This document shows, piece by piece, positions 1 to 9,172 of a DNA stretch of 64,000 nucleotides; the stretch's first letter is position 1; each line of letters begins with the position of its first letter. The position numbers were made by a program, and so were the translations under genes. Under the pieces are notes generated by a model. The model did not search any database, had not been told where the DNA came from, and was given only the letters and a program-made list of their open reading frames with translations. The stretch covers positions 124,001-188,000 of the forward strand of contig CAWGTD010000003.1 in assembly GCA_963825415.1 (NCBI GenBank), written 5' to 3'. The DNA comes from BP-464 sp963825415. Lineage in GTDB: Bacteria > Actinomycetota > Thermoleophilia > Solirubrobacterales > Solirubrobacteraceae.

Positions 1-327
1 AGCCGCAGGAAGTCCAGCGGCAGGCCGGCGAGCGCGCGCCAGGCGGACACCGTGCTCGCGGGTGTGCGGTCGCCGCGCAAGCCACGGCCTGGCGGGGCGC
101 AGCAGGTGGAACGTGGCCTTGATCGAGAAGGCGTTGTCGAGCAGCACCAGCGCGGTGCTGACCGCGAGTATGCGCCAGAACTTCTCGGCCGACATGTCCT
201 GATAGAGCCGCAGCAGGCCGATGCCGCCGAGTGCGACGACCAGCGCGAACTGGTACTGAACGGCAAGCAGGACGTACGGATAACGCCGGCCGAGCTTGCG
301 ATACAGGTAGCGAAGCCCTCGCTCCAT
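1..327 (-). CDS. N-terminal part of a membrane protein, truncated by the window edge
   Basis: The reading frame starts at an ATG at 327 and runs off the window start. About 85 residues are clear: a basic N-terminus (MERGLRYLYRKLGRRYP), then two hydrophobic stretches that look like membrane segments, ending near TFHLLRPARPWL. After about position 60 the frame turns into Arg-rich nonsense, while the next frame gives a plausible continuation (TVSAWRALAGLPLDFLR), so a one-base frameshift is likely there. It lies 18 bp downstream of the phosphoesterase gene on the same strand and is probably co-transcribed. The layout could be the membrane N-terminus of a sensor or cyclase-type protein, but too little is visible to assign a function. 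Confidence 0.5.
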   Translation of the reverse strand, partial: MERGLRYLYRKLGRRYPYVLLAVQYQFALVVALGGIGLLRLYQDMSAEKFWRILAVSTALVLLDNAFSIKATFHLLRPARPWLARRPHTREHGVRLARARRPAAGLPAA

Positions 328-345
328 TCGGGAATTGTCGCCGGT

Positions 346-3174
346 TTACCGGTCGCGGGTGTGACTTCGCTCCGCTTGTTCGCGCTCCCGCTCCGCTTCC
401 TCCTGTTCGGCCTCGTCCTTGCCCTCGGCGTTCGGGCCCGGCGGAGGCGGCACCGACCGCCAGCCGTGCACCGACTTCCACAGCAGCGCGTCGAGCTGGC
501 GTTGCGGGATGCAGTCCAGGCAGGTCGGCAGGCGTGCCGACGCGCGCGCCCCCGGGGTGCCGGCCGGGTTGTACTCGACGAGCGGCACCTTGGCGGGCCG
601 GTAGACGAACGGCTCGATGTTGGCGGGAGTGCCCTGGAAGGCGTCGTACATCGGCGTCGCCAGCGCGTCGAAGAGGCTCAACGGCCGCAGGCCCAGGATC
701 AGCCCGACCGAGCGGACCACCGAGACGGTGTCATAGCGGGTGTGGATCACCGCTCCGCGCTTCGCGTAGGGGCTGATGACGAGCGCCGGCATGCGGTGGG
801 CGTCGACGTGGTCGGCGCCGTCCTGAGAGTCGTCCTCGATGACGAAGATCGCGCTCTGATCCCAGATCGGCGAGTGCGAGATGAGGTCGACCACGCGGCC
901 GACGAACTCGTCGTTGTCGGCGATCATCGCCCGCGGCGTGCGCGCGCCGGCGGTGAGGCCCTGGGTGTGGTCGTTGGTCGCCACCAGGTAGTTCAGCGCC
1001 GGGACCGTTCCGGTGGCGAGCTGCTGGATGAAATGCGTGCGGAAGCAGTCGAAGCGCGACTGGGCGAGCGGCTTGGCCCGCGGCGGCTTGCTCGTGTCGT
1101 ACAGCTCGGCGTCCTGGGCGTTCAGCTTGCCCTGCTCGAGGGCGAACCCGACGACGGCGTCCTTGCCGACGGATGCGTCGTTGGCGTAGCACTGGTTGCC
1201 GAGCGTCGTGTTTCCGGCAGCTCCCGCGCCGAGGTCGGAGTTCGCCAGCTGGCGATCGCCCGCGGCGGTCTCCTCTGGCGTGACGTCCTTGTCGGCCACC
1301 GGAGCGGTGCCGGCCCCGGCCCCGCCCGCTCGGAACGGGACGGCATGCGAGATCGCCTCGCCGTAGTTGTAGTAGGTGACGTTCTGGCGCTCGGCCTCGT
1401 CGAAGATGAACCCGTTCAAAGGCCAGGTCACCGCGTACACGCCGAAGTCGTACGGGCGGTCGCGCCCGCCGTAGTTGGGGAACCACGCCTTGTTGACGTA
1501 GTCGGTGACGGTCGCGGCGGCGGTCCAGAAGTGGCCGTCGATCGACGCCTCGGAGTTCGAGTACATGTGGTCGATCAGCGGGAAGCGCTGCACGAGCGCG
1601 TGGACGTTGACCGTGTTGTCCCCGCCGAACAGCGCGAGCTTGGGATCTCCGTCGCCGCGGGGCTCGTCGCCGAGGATCTGGTCGTACGTGCGGTTCTCGC
1701 GCACCACATAGAAGACGTGCTTGATCGGCCCGTTGGCGCGCAGCGGCGTGTCGGCCGGCGGGGTCTGGGGATCGATCGGATGGACCTGCGCCTCGGCGAC
1801 GACGTCGAGCCTGGCGAGCCGCGCGTCGGAGGGCAGGTCGCCGATCCCCGCGGCACCGACGTTCAGCAGCGGCAGGTACTGGGTCTCGTTGATGCGATCG
1901 TCGGTGTCGCTCGGGCTGGTGGGCTGCGGACCGGCGGGATTCGGACCGGTGCCCAACCCCTTGCCCGTCACGTAGAGCAGCTTCGGGCAGCGCTTGGCGC
2001 GCTTGCCGCGACGGGGGCCCACCCTGTTGCCGCACGGGTTGGCGCGGTTGCCCGTCACCTGGACGTCGGTCGGGTACTGCGCCGTGGGGATACGCCCGAT
2101 CGTCCCGAACGCGGGGGTCTTCCCGATGCTTCCGGGCAAGGCGATCACCGCGATCGCGTCGAGGCCGGCCTCGGCGACATAGAGGCGGCGAGCGTCCGGG
2201 GAGAGGGCCAGCGCGACCGGCGACGCCCCGAGCCCCTCCTCGCGCCCGACCGCGAGGGTGTTGCTCACAACCATGCGCTTGGTGTCGATCACCGCGACCT
2301 GGTCGGAGTTCGTGACGGCGACGTATGCGCGGTCGGCCTTGGGGTCGGCGACGATCGCCTCGGGATGCGAGAGATGCGGTCCGACCGTGATGTCCTTGAC
2401 CTTGCGGGCCGCGTCGAGATCGATCACCGACACGGTCCCGTCGGTCTCGTTGGAGACCAGTCCGGTCTTGCCGTCGGGAAGGATCGCGGCGCCGTAGGGG
2501 TAGTGGCCGACCTTCACGGACGTGACCTTCTTGGTTTCGACGTCGACGATCGCGGCGTGGTCGGCGAGGTTGAGCGGCACGAGCAGCCGCTTGCCGTCAG
2601 GGGAGATGGCGAGGCGATCGGGCCAGCCGTTGCGCTTGGGGGCACCCGGCGGGAAGGTCTGGATCGGCGGCGCGCCCGAGGGGACCGGGATGTCGATCGT
2701 CGAGGTGAACTCGGCCGACCCCGTCCCCGGCCGGTAGCGAAAGACGTGGATGACGTTGCCCTTCGCCCCGGGCGCGTCGTCGGCGACCTTCTGGTCGGCG
2801 TGTTCGGACCCACCGACGCCGGCGACGTAGACGACCGGCTTGGTCGGATCCATCACGATGCCGCCGGACGCACCGGGGAGCACGTGGGTCTGAAGCACGC
2901 GGCGCGTGCGTACCGAGACGATCCGGACGTCGTTCTGCCCGCGACCGGCCGAGACGGTCCAATACCAGCGGCCGTTCGGCGTCACGGCGCCGCCGGTGGG
3001 GAACTGCCCCACGGCCACGAGGCTCCCGAACGGCTGCAGATGGCGCCCGTTGTTCAGCACGCCGCTCGCGGGACCGATGCGCCCGACCTGGACGTCGTCG
3101 CCCGCCACCACGATCGCCGCGCTCCCGAGAGCGGCGAGCAGAGCGAAGGCCGAGAGCAGCGCGCGGCGCGTCAT
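346..3174 (-). CDS. Secreted YncE-type beta-propeller / phosphoesterase fusion
   Basis: This 942 aa protein has an N-terminal signal peptide (MTRRALLSAFALLAALGSA). Residues about 30-400 contain repeated propeller blades of YncE/YVTN type (for example LAISPDGKRLLVPLNLADHA and GTVSVIDLDAARKV). From about residue 470 it has a phosphoesterase/alkaline-phosphatase-like domain beginning HVFYVVRENRTYDQILGD and containing DGHFWTAAATVTDYVNKAW. The second domain belongs to the phosphoesterase family that includes phospholipase C and acid phosphatases, so the protein probably hydrolyses phosphate esters outside the membrane. The substrate cannot be told from sequence. The ATG at 3174 fits the signal peptide. 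It stands 41 bp downstream of the DsbA-like gene. Confidence 0.85.
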   Translation of the reverse strand: MTRRALLSAFALLAALGSAAIVVAGDDVQVGRIGPASGVLNNGRHLQPFGSLVAVGQFPTGGAVTPNGRWYWTVSAGRGQNDVRIVSVRTRRVLQTHVLPGASGGIVMDPTKPVVYVAGVGGSEHADQKVADDAPGAKGNVIHVFRYRPGTGSAEFTSTIDIPVPSGAPPIQTFPPGAPKRNGWPDRLAISPDGKRLLVPLNLADHAAIVDVETKKVTSVKVGHYPYGAAILPDGKTGLVSNETDGTVSVIDLDAARKVKDITVGPHLSHPEAIVADPKADRAYVAVTNSDQVAVIDTKRMVVSNTLAVGREEGLGASPVALALSPDARRLYVAEAGLDAIAVIALPGSIGKTPAFGTIGRIPTAQYPTDVQVTGNRANPCGNRVGPRRGKRAKRCPKLLYVTGKGLGTGPNPAGPQPTSPSDTDDRINETQYLPLLNVGAAGIGDLPSDARLARLDVVAEAQVHPIDPQTPPADTPLRANGPIKHVFYVVRENRTYDQILGDEPRGDGDPKLALFGGDNTVNVHALVQRFPLIDHMYSNSEASIDGHFWTAAATVTDYVNKAWFPNYGGRDRPYDFGVYAVTWPLNGFIFDEAERQNVTYYNYGEAISHAVPFRAGGAGAGTAPVADKDVTPEETAAGDRQLANSDLGAGAAGNTTLGNQCYANDASVGKDAVVGFALEQGKLNAQDAELYDTSKPPRAKPLAQSRFDCFRTHFIQQLATGTVPALNYLVATNDHTQGLTAGARTPRAMIADNDEFVGRVVDLISHSPIWDQSAIFVIEDDSQDGADHVDAHRMPALVISPYAKRGAVIHTRYDTVSVVRSVGLILGLRPLSLFDALATPMYDAFQGTPANIEPFVYRPAKVPLVEYNPAGTPGARASARLPTCLDCIPQRQLDALLWKSVHGWRSVPPPPGPNAEGKDEAEQEEAEREREQAERSHTRDR

Positions 3175-3215
3175 CCGCCCGGCACGCTACCTGCAGGTCT
3201 ATCGGCGGGTGCCGC

Positions 3216-3896
3216 TCAGCCGGCGGCGGGACGCCGGCGCTCGGCGTCGTACGCGGCGGCGGTGGCCTCGGGGAGGCGCTCCTCGCCGCAGAACAGATGG
3301 CGGCCGACTCGCAGCGCCGGAAGCTCCTCGGCCCCCGCGGCCAGCAGGCGCCGCCCGGCATCCTCGATAGCGACGTCGCGCGCGGGGTCCCCCGCGGCCG
3401 CCAGGCAGGCGTCGAGCGGGAGGGTCGCCGCTGCCGCGGCCTCGGCGAGCACCTCGGGGTCGCCCAGATCGAAGCCGCCGCAGAAGGCCAGCCGGCCGGC
3501 GGCGAGCACGAACGGCGCGCCGAGACCGAGCTCGCAGGCGAGGGCCGCCGCGCGCATCGCGGGCCGCGCGTCGCTGGGGAAGGGATCGGGCCAGACGAGC
3601 GGCACGCGCACGACCGCGGCGCGCGTCTCGGCTTCGGCCATCACACGGGCGCGCTCACGCGTATCGGCGAGCGGCTGCCCGGCGTACAGCGACTCCAGCG
3701 ACGCGGGCTGCCAGCGCAGGCCGGGAAAGCTGCGATCGACGCGCTCGGCCGCCAGGTAGGTGGCGGGCAGGGTCAGGTCGAAATAGAAGGTGGCGCGCGC
3801 CGGGCGCGCGAGCGGCCCCGCGTTGCGGGCTGCTGCGATTGAGCGACGACGCTCCGAAAGTGAGATCAGCTCTCCCATGACCCTGTCAGAAGCCAC
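3216..3896 (-). CDS. DsbA-family / 2-hydroxychromene-2-carboxylate isomerase-like protein
   Basis: A 226 aa thioredoxin-fold protein of the DsbA/HCCA-isomerase group. The first strand is ATFYFDLTLPATY. A helical insertion follows with the charged stretch TRERARVMAEAETRAAVVRVPLVWP, and the C-terminal part (ELPALRVGRHLFCGEERL) resembles the cis-Pro region. No CxxC pair sits after the first strand, so a dithiol oxidase role is unlikely; a glutathione-transferase-kappa or isomerase-like role is more probable. The start is a GTG at 3896; an in-frame ATG at 3878 is an alternative, since neither has a strong ribosome-binding site. It is divergent from an HxlR regulator, which suggests local control. 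Confidence 0.65.
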   Translation of the reverse strand: MASDRVMGELISLSERRRSIAAARNAGPLARPARATFYFDLTLPATYLAAERVDRSFPGLRWQPASLESLYAGQPLADTRERARVMAEAETRAAVVRVPLVWPDPFPSDARPAMRAAALACELGLGAPFVLAAGRLAFCGGFDLGDPEVLAEAAAAATLPLDACLAAAGDPARDVAIEDAGRRLLAAGAEELPALRVGRHLFCGEERLPEATAAAYDAERRRPAAG

Positions 3897-3931
3897 AACG
3901 CACGGGAGAGCCCGATCTTGCGGGCATCGAA

Positions 3932-4008
3932 CAATCGTCCAGTTTGCCTTCCATTGATCCCATCCACCCCTTTATGGTGGGTCGGCCTGATGTCGAACTG
4001 GTCTATTG
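3932..4008. promoter_or_regulatory. Imperfect inverted repeat in the HxlR/DsbA-like divergent promoter
   Basis: CAATCGTCCAGTT (3932-3944) and AACTGGTCTATTG (3996-4008) are reverse complements at 11 of 13 positions. They lie 64 bp apart centre to centre, between two divergent genes. The downstream half-site ends about 31 bp before the HxlR start. Winged-helix HxlR dimers commonly bind inverted repeats in their own promoter regions, so this is a candidate operator pair. That role is inference. Confidence 0.35.
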
Positions 4009-4039
4009 CTGAAGGTCCAGCGGAAAGGCACTGACGCCC

Positions 4040-4708
4040 ATGCCCGCTCCTCCTCCTCCCAAGCGCCATCCCTACAACCAGTGGTCACCCGACGCTCGGG
4101 CACTGGACCTCGTGGGTGACAAGTGGACGCTGCTGATCGTGCGTGACTTGGCGGCCGGCCCTCGGCGCTTCGTCGAGCTCCAGCGTGTCCTACCCGGGAT
4201 CTCCACCGAGCAGCTGCGCTCGCGGCTGAACCGGATGGTCGCGGACGGATTGCTGACCCGTCAGCGCTATCGCGAGGTCCCGCCCCGCGTCGACTACGAG
4301 CTCACCGAGCGCGCCGCCGAACTGCTGCCCGTCGTCGGCGAGCTTGCCCGCTGGGGCTACAGCTGGGCATGGAGCCCGCCCCGCCCCGGCGAGGCGATCG
4401 ACATCGGCGCCGTGTTCCGTTGCGCGCCCGGGATGGTCCAGCTCGGAGGCGAGGTCACCGGCGCGCTCGAGCTGACCGTCGGCCAGCGCCCGTACACCCT
4501 CATTGCCGAGCGCGGTGGGGTGCGGATCGAGGAGCGCACCGCTCCCGAGGCACGCGCCCGCGTAGCGGGCAGCGAACGTGCATGGATCGAGGCCCTCGGG
4601 CCGGCCTGCTCGCGCATCGACCTCGAGATCGAGGGCGATCGCCGCCTGGCCAACGTGATCCTCGACGGCTTCTCCGCCGTCGCCGCGCGCATCACCCGCG
4701 CGGCCTGA
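4040..4708 (+). CDS. HxlR-family transcriptional regulator with C-terminal extension
   Basis: A 222 aa protein. Residues about 18-115 form an HxlR winged helix: ALDLVGDKWTLLIVRDLAAG, then FVELQRVLPGISTEQLRSRL and the wing MVADGLLTRQRYREVPPRVD. The remaining 100 residues form an alpha/beta domain resembling the sterol-carrier-like domain seen in longer HxlR proteins, possibly a ligand sensor. HxlR proteins often respond to oxidative, aldehyde or quinone stress and regulate a divergent gene, here the DsbA-like protein. It converges on the end of the mce operon with 61 bp between stops. Confidence 0.85.
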   Translation: MPAPPPPKRHPYNQWSPDARALDLVGDKWTLLIVRDLAAGPRRFVELQRVLPGISTEQLRSRLNRMVADGLLTRQRYREVPPRVDYELTERAAELLPVVGELARWGYSWAWSPPRPGEAIDIGAVFRCAPGMVQLGGEVTGALELTVGQRPYTLIAERGGVRIEERTAPEARARVAGSERAWIEALGPACSRIDLEIEGDRRLANVILDGFSAVAARITRAA

Positions 4709-4769
4709 ATCGGATGCGCTCCGCGGGCACGGACGCCTGCGGAGCCCTCCTCCTGCCGCCCGGCCGCTC

Positions 4770-6287
4770 CTACTTGGACTTGGAGTAGTCGGCCGCCTCG
4801 ACGTGCGGCACCTGGCGGGTGTTGCCAGGCGGGAAGGCCTTCGGCGGGAAGATCCAGCACGACGGATCCGCGGAGCCGGGCGCGCGCTCGGCGTCGAACG
4901 GGCTCGACTTGGTGATGTCGGGCGCCGGGGCGACCTGCCGCGGCGCGCCGGCCGGCTGGCCGTTCGCGGCGGCGACGTTGTCGCAGTCGTGCTCGGGGAA
5001 GATCATCCGCGTGGCGTACTCCTGGCCGAGGTAGACCGGCGGCAGGTAGGCGTTGCCGCGGTTCGCGGACGAGCGGTTGGGCCAGAACGCGGCGCTCTCC
5101 GCGCCCGCCGGGCCCCACTGGCGCAGGTAGTGACCCATCTCGTTCTCGTTGGCGGTGGCGACCGTGTCGGCCAGCGCGCCTGCGCCGTTGGAGATGAAGT
5201 CGGCGGTCTGCCACTGGTAGTACTCGAGGTACTGAAGGATCGGGTTGAGCTGCTCGAGGAACGGCTGCAGCTGGCCGAGCAGCGGCGTCGTCCCGTTGAG
5301 CACGTCCGCCAGCGCCGGCAGGCCCTTCTTGGACGCCGTGATCAGCGGGTCGAGCTTGCGGAACGTGTTGCGCAGGTCGGGGGCGAACGCCTTGGTCGCG
5401 CGCAGCGCCGGGCGCAGGTCGCGGATCGCCGGGCGCAGGTCGCGGATCAGCGGATGCGTGTCGACCGCGAACTTCTCGAGCCGGACGAACGTCTTGCGCG
5501 ACTCGTCCAGGAAGGTCGGGAAGACCTGGAACATCTCGGCCAGCGCCTCGTTCTCGCTGGCCAGCGCGCCGAAGGTGTCGGCGGAACCCGTGATGAGGTT
5601 GTGCAGCTGGGCCTCGTTCTTGGTCAGCGCGCCGAACACCACGCCGGTGTTCTTGACCAGCCGGCGCACGCCCGCACTCTGCGCATCGAGCACCTCGAGC
5701 AGGTCGCCGCCGTCGGCGACGAACTGCGGGAGGTTGCCGAGCGCGTCGTTGACGTCGGTGCCGCGGCCGTCGATACCCTCGGCGAGGTCCTGCTGCCAGG
5801 TCTGGAAGGCCTTGCGGGTGACGGGGTCGAGCGCCTGGAAGATCTCGTCGAGCTGGACGGCGTCATGGACCCGGCCGTCGGGCAGCAAGCCGTCCTCGGG
5901 GATCGTCTTGCTCCCGTTCGTCCCCGGCGTCAGCTCGACGTAGGTCTCGCCGAGCAGCGTCTTCTGGCGCAGGATCGCCTTGGCGTCGGAGTGCAGCGGA
6001 GCGATCTTGGGTTCGAGCTGGATCGTCGCGATCGTGCGGTCGCTGTGGTTGACGTTGTCGATGTCCTTGTGGACGACCTTGCCCACCGACACGCCCGCGA
6101 TCCGCACGTCGGCCTGCTCGGCGAGCTGCGTGGCCTCGGGGAACGCGACGTGGAAGCGGTAGCCCTTGGGCTTGAGCGGCACGGGGCCGCCGAACGCCAG
6201 CCACAGGAACAGCAGCAGGCCGAAGCACGACAGCGCGAAGAGCGTCATCGTCAGCAGCCGTCCGAGGGTTGGTGCCTGCTTCTGCAT
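4770..6287 (-). CDS. MCE family protein, sixth gene of the mce operon
   Basis: A 505 aa mammalian-cell-entry (MlaD-type) protein. One N-terminal membrane helix (about residues 14-33) is followed by an MCE domain (ADVRIAGVSVGKVV, TLLGETYVELTPG), a long helical region, and a Pro/Ala-rich tail with two late cysteines. MCE proteins form periplasm-spanning lipid tunnels attached to an ABC permease/ATPase. This is the last of six consecutive mce genes, corresponding by position to mceF. The ATG at 6287 lies 3 nt after the stop of the previous gene, indicating translational coupling. Confidence 0.9.
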   Translation of the reverse strand: MQKQAPTLGRLLTMTLFALSCFGLLLFLWLAFGGPVPLKPKGYRFHVAFPEATQLAEQADVRIAGVSVGKVVHKDIDNVNHSDRTIATIQLEPKIAPLHSDAKAILRQKTLLGETYVELTPGTNGSKTIPEDGLLPDGRVHDAVQLDEIFQALDPVTRKAFQTWQQDLAEGIDGRGTDVNDALGNLPQFVADGGDLLEVLDAQSAGVRRLVKNTGVVFGALTKNEAQLHNLITGSADTFGALASENEALAEMFQVFPTFLDESRKTFVRLEKFAVDTHPLIRDLRPAIRDLRPALRATKAFAPDLRNTFRKLDPLITASKKGLPALADVLNGTTPLLGQLQPFLEQLNPILQYLEYYQWQTADFISNGAGALADTVATANENEMGHYLRQWGPAGAESAAFWPNRSSANRGNAYLPPVYLGQEYATRMIFPEHDCDNVAAANGQPAGAPRQVAPAPDITKSSPFDAERAPGSADPSCWIFPPKAFPPGNTRQVPHVEAADYSKSK

Positions 6288-6290
6288 CCC

Positions 6291-7652
6291 CTACTTCGCC
6301 TTCCTCGCCTGGGCGTTCGGCGGGTTCGCCGGGCAGACACCCGCGTCGAAGACCGGCTTGGAGAACACCAGCGCGTAGAGCTCGTTGCCGGTCTCGCCGC
6401 CCTCCTCGTTGGCGAGCTGCTTGAGGACCGAGCAGGTCGACGCGGCGGTGACCGGGCGAAACGGCCCGTTGGCGTCCGAGCTGGAGAACAGCGCGGCGCC
6501 GTCGTGGTTCAGCCACGCCAGCCAGTAGAGGAAGCCCTCGTCGCGCGTGCCGATCCCGGGCGCCTCGCGGCCGTTGGGGTTGAACCCGACCATGTTGAAG
6601 AGGTGGTTGAGCACCGTGAACGTCCGGGTCAGCGCCGGGGTCGAGACCGCCAGATGGTCGGCCGCGGGCCCGAGCTTGCGCACCAGCGGCCGCGCCTCGC
6701 GGACGAACGGGCGGATCTTCTTCTCGACGATCGGCGCGGCCTCGCGTGCGAACGGCGTGACCGCCTTGTTGGCCCTGTCGACGCTGGGCGCGACCGGCCG
6801 CAGGCGCTCCGTGGCGCTCCCCAGGACGGTGGCGTACGACTCGACCTTGGTCAGCGTCTCGGTGGTCTGCTTCAGCGCGCCCGGCAGGTCGGCCACGGCG
6901 CGGCTGATGTTGCCCTCCTCGGAGGCGAAGGCACGGAAGACGGCGGCCGACGTGTCGATCAGCTCGGCGAGCTGGTCGCTCTTGCCGGCCAGCGCCTCGT
7001 TGAGCAGGTTCAGGCGGTTGATGAGCCGCTTGAGGTTGCGGTGCCGGACGGCGACGGCGCTGGTCACGCGCGCGAGGTCGCGATGGGTGGGCTCGAAGCG
7101 CCGGAATACGTCCTGGAGGTCGCCGCCGCGGCCGCGCAGGCCCTCGCCGGCGCCGTGCACGAGCAGCTTGAGGTAGTCGCGCGTGTCGCCGTCGAGGAAG
7201 GAGTAGACCTCGTCGGGGTTGATGTCCGGCGCGGTGTTGCGGATCGGGATCGCCCAGTCCTGCTTGGCGACCGGCGCGGAGTTCGATCCCGGGTTCAGCG
7301 CCACGAACATGTCCTTCAGCCCGGTCTTGGGCCGCAGCAGCGCCGTCGCGTCGGTGTGGACGAGGTCCTTGTACTTGGGATCGATGTCGAACGTGACGAT
7401 CGCCACGCCATCCTTCAGCTCCGTCTTGGCGATGTCGCCGATGCGCACGCCGGAGACGCGGATCGTCTGGCCCTGGCCCGGCGTGACCGCCTGCGCCGTG
7501 GAGAACTCGGCCTTGAGGTGGAAGGGCGTCTTCTCGACGAACGGGAACCGCAGGCGCTCGTTGTGCAGGATGTAGACGGCGACCCCGAGCGCGATGACGA
7601 ACAGGCCGATGATGGCCGCGAAGTCGGTGAGGTGCTTGCGGATCGCGGTCAC
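6291..7652 (-). CDS. MCE family protein, fifth gene of the mce operon
   Basis: A 453 aa protein starting at GTG 7652, whose start codon overlaps the upstream stop in a GTGA arrangement; the open frame extends further upstream but inside the preceding gene. One membrane helix (FAAIIGLFVIALGVAVYIL) precedes the MCE domain (QTIRVSGVRIGDIAKTEL, GLKDMFVALNPGS). A long coiled helical domain and a tail with two cysteines (STCSVL, AGVCPANPP) follow. By position it corresponds to mceE, but there is no lipobox, unlike the lipoprotein MceE of mycobacteria. Confidence 0.9.
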   Translation of the reverse strand: MTAIRKHLTDFAAIIGLFVIALGVAVYILHNERLRFPFVEKTPFHLKAEFSTAQAVTPGQGQTIRVSGVRIGDIAKTELKDGVAIVTFDIDPKYKDLVHTDATALLRPKTGLKDMFVALNPGSNSAPVAKQDWAIPIRNTAPDINPDEVYSFLDGDTRDYLKLLVHGAGEGLRGRGGDLQDVFRRFEPTHRDLARVTSAVAVRHRNLKRLINRLNLLNEALAGKSDQLAELIDTSAAVFRAFASEEGNISRAVADLPGALKQTTETLTKVESYATVLGSATERLRPVAPSVDRANKAVTPFAREAAPIVEKKIRPFVREARPLVRKLGPAADHLAVSTPALTRTFTVLNHLFNMVGFNPNGREAPGIGTRDEGFLYWLAWLNHDGAALFSSSDANGPFRPVTAASTCSVLKQLANEEGGETGNELYALVFSKPVFDAGVCPANPPNAQARKAK

Positions 7653-9172
7653 TTCGTCAGCGTCCCGATGTAGGCGTTGACGAGCGCCGCTTCGTCGGCG
7701 GACAGCTTCTGGCGGTCCACCGACTCGCGCAGCATCTTCGCCGCGCGGTCCTTGACCTTCTGGTAGCCCGCTACGTCGGTGACCTGGACCTGGTGGGCCT
7801 CGGGCAGCGGCGCCGGGATCGAGCGCAGGTCCGGGTCCTCCTGCGTCTCGCAGGGCACGTCGGGACGGAACGGCGTCTTCTTGGCGGGCGGCGGCGGGTT
7901 GACGCCCAGCAGCGGCGCCGTGCTCTGGATGAACTGCCCGGCGCCGGTCGGGTAGGTGTAGTTGCCGCCGGTGAGCAGCACGCGGAACCACTGGCCGTTG
8001 GCGTCACCGGAGCGGCTCTCGCCCGCCAGGCCACCCAGCGGCTTCGTCGACTCGACGTACACGGGGCCGACGGCCGGGAAGACCGCGTCCTCGATCTTGT
8101 CGCGCGTCCACGGCAGGATCTGCTCGTTCTGACAGCTCGACGCCAGGCGGACCTGCTCGTAGAGCGGGATCGTCGAGGCATTCAGCTTGGCCAGCGAGGG
8201 CACCGCGGGCCGCAGGTCGCGTACGAGGCCGCGCAGCTCGGGCTTGGAGACCAGCCCGCGGAGCTGCTGGATGAAGGGCAGGCCGGCGTCGAGGGCCGGG
8301 CCGGTGGAGCGCGTGGCCGGCCGCCATGCGGCGACGAAGCGGCGCACGTGCGGGAACGCGGCGTTCAGCGCGGCCAGCGCGGGCAGGCCGGCGTGCAGCG
8401 TGCGCGGCAGCTCGGCGATCGCCGCCGCCAGGTTGTCCCGCTCGCGGGCGAACGCGTTCGCGGTGACGTTGAACTCGGTGATGAGGTCCTTCAGCTGCGC
8501 GGGGTTGCGGTTCAGCGCGAGGGCGACCTTGCTCGAGCTGCGCAGGTAGGCGGAGAGGTCGTGCGGCTCCTCGCCGAGCTGGGCTGTCGCGACGATCGCG
8601 CCGTCGCGGTAGGCCGGCAGCCACCAGCGGATCGAGCGGTTGAAGCCCTGGCCGCCGCTCTTGTCCAGGCCGGTCGACAGCTCCTCGAGCAGTTCCTGCA
8701 GCTCGCGGCGCGTGTCGCCCTGCAGCGACGTGAGGATCTGGTCGAGCTGGACCGGAGCGCTGGTCTGGTTGATCGGGATCGTGTCGCCGTCGTTGATACG
8801 CGGCGCCGCCGGCGATCCCGGGCTGAGGTCGACAAAGAAGTTGCCCTCGAGGAAGATCCGCGGGCGGATCGCCAGCTTGGCGTCCTTGTGGATCGGCAGG
8901 CCCCTCTTGTCGATCCGCATCTTCACGACGGCGGCCTGCTTGTCGGAGTCGACGCGGTCGACGCTCGTGACCTTGCCGACGTTGACGCCGGCGATCCGGA
9001 CGAACGAGCCGGGCTTGATGTTGTTGGCCGTCCGGAAGACCGCGCTGACCTCGTAGTGATGGCGGAACGGGATCGACTTGGTGAACCCCAGATAGGTGCC
9101 GATCCCGATCAGGATCAGCGTCAGGAGGCCGGCCTGGAAGTAGTTGAGGCGCTGTCGCTGGTTGCGTCTCAT
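7649..9172 (-). CDS. MCE family protein, fourth gene of the mce operon
   Basis: A 507 aa protein with a membrane helix near residues 11-29, an MCE domain (SFVRIAGVNVGKVTSVDRVD, IFLEGNFFVDLSPGSPAA) and a long helical segment. The C-terminal part carries the Gly/Pro-rich section common to this operon and ends in a charged helix. Its ATG at 9172 overlaps the upstream stop by 4 nt (ATGA), and its own stop overlaps the next start, so all these genes are translationally chained. Role: a ring or tunnel subunit of a lipid importer (family knowledge). Confidence 0.9.
   Translation of the reverse strand: MRRNQRQRLNYFQAGLLTLILIGIGTYLGFTKSIPFRHHYEVSAVFRTANNIKPGSFVRIAGVNVGKVTSVDRVDSDKQAAVVKMRIDKRGLPIHKDAKLAIRPRIFLEGNFFVDLSPGSPAAPRINDGDTIPINQTSAPVQLDQILTSLQGDTRRELQELLEELSTGLDKSGGQGFNRSIRWWLPAYRDGAIVATAQLGEEPHDLSAYLRSSSKVALALNRNPAQLKDLITEFNVTANAFARERDNLAAAIAELPRTLHAGLPALAALNAAFPHVRRFVAAWRPATRSTGPALDAGLPFIQQLRGLVSKPELRGLVRDLRPAVPSLAKLNASTIPLYEQVRLASSCQNEQILPWTRDKIEDAVFPAVGPVYVESTKPLGGLAGESRSGDANGQWFRVLLTGGNYTYPTGAGQFIQSTAPLLGVNPPPPAKKTPFRPDVPCETQEDPDLRSIPAPLPEAHQVQVTDVAGYQKVKDRAAKMLRESVDRQKLSADEAALVNAYIGTLTK

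Noticed and set aside
52..3759. A 1235-codon open frame on the plus strand
   Set aside because: It lies antisense to the phosphoesterase gene, is extremely Arg/Gly/Val-rich without domain motifs, and results from stop-codon scarcity in high-GC DNA. The same holds for the long plus-strand frames at 4803-7673, 10782-13922 and 35963-38590.
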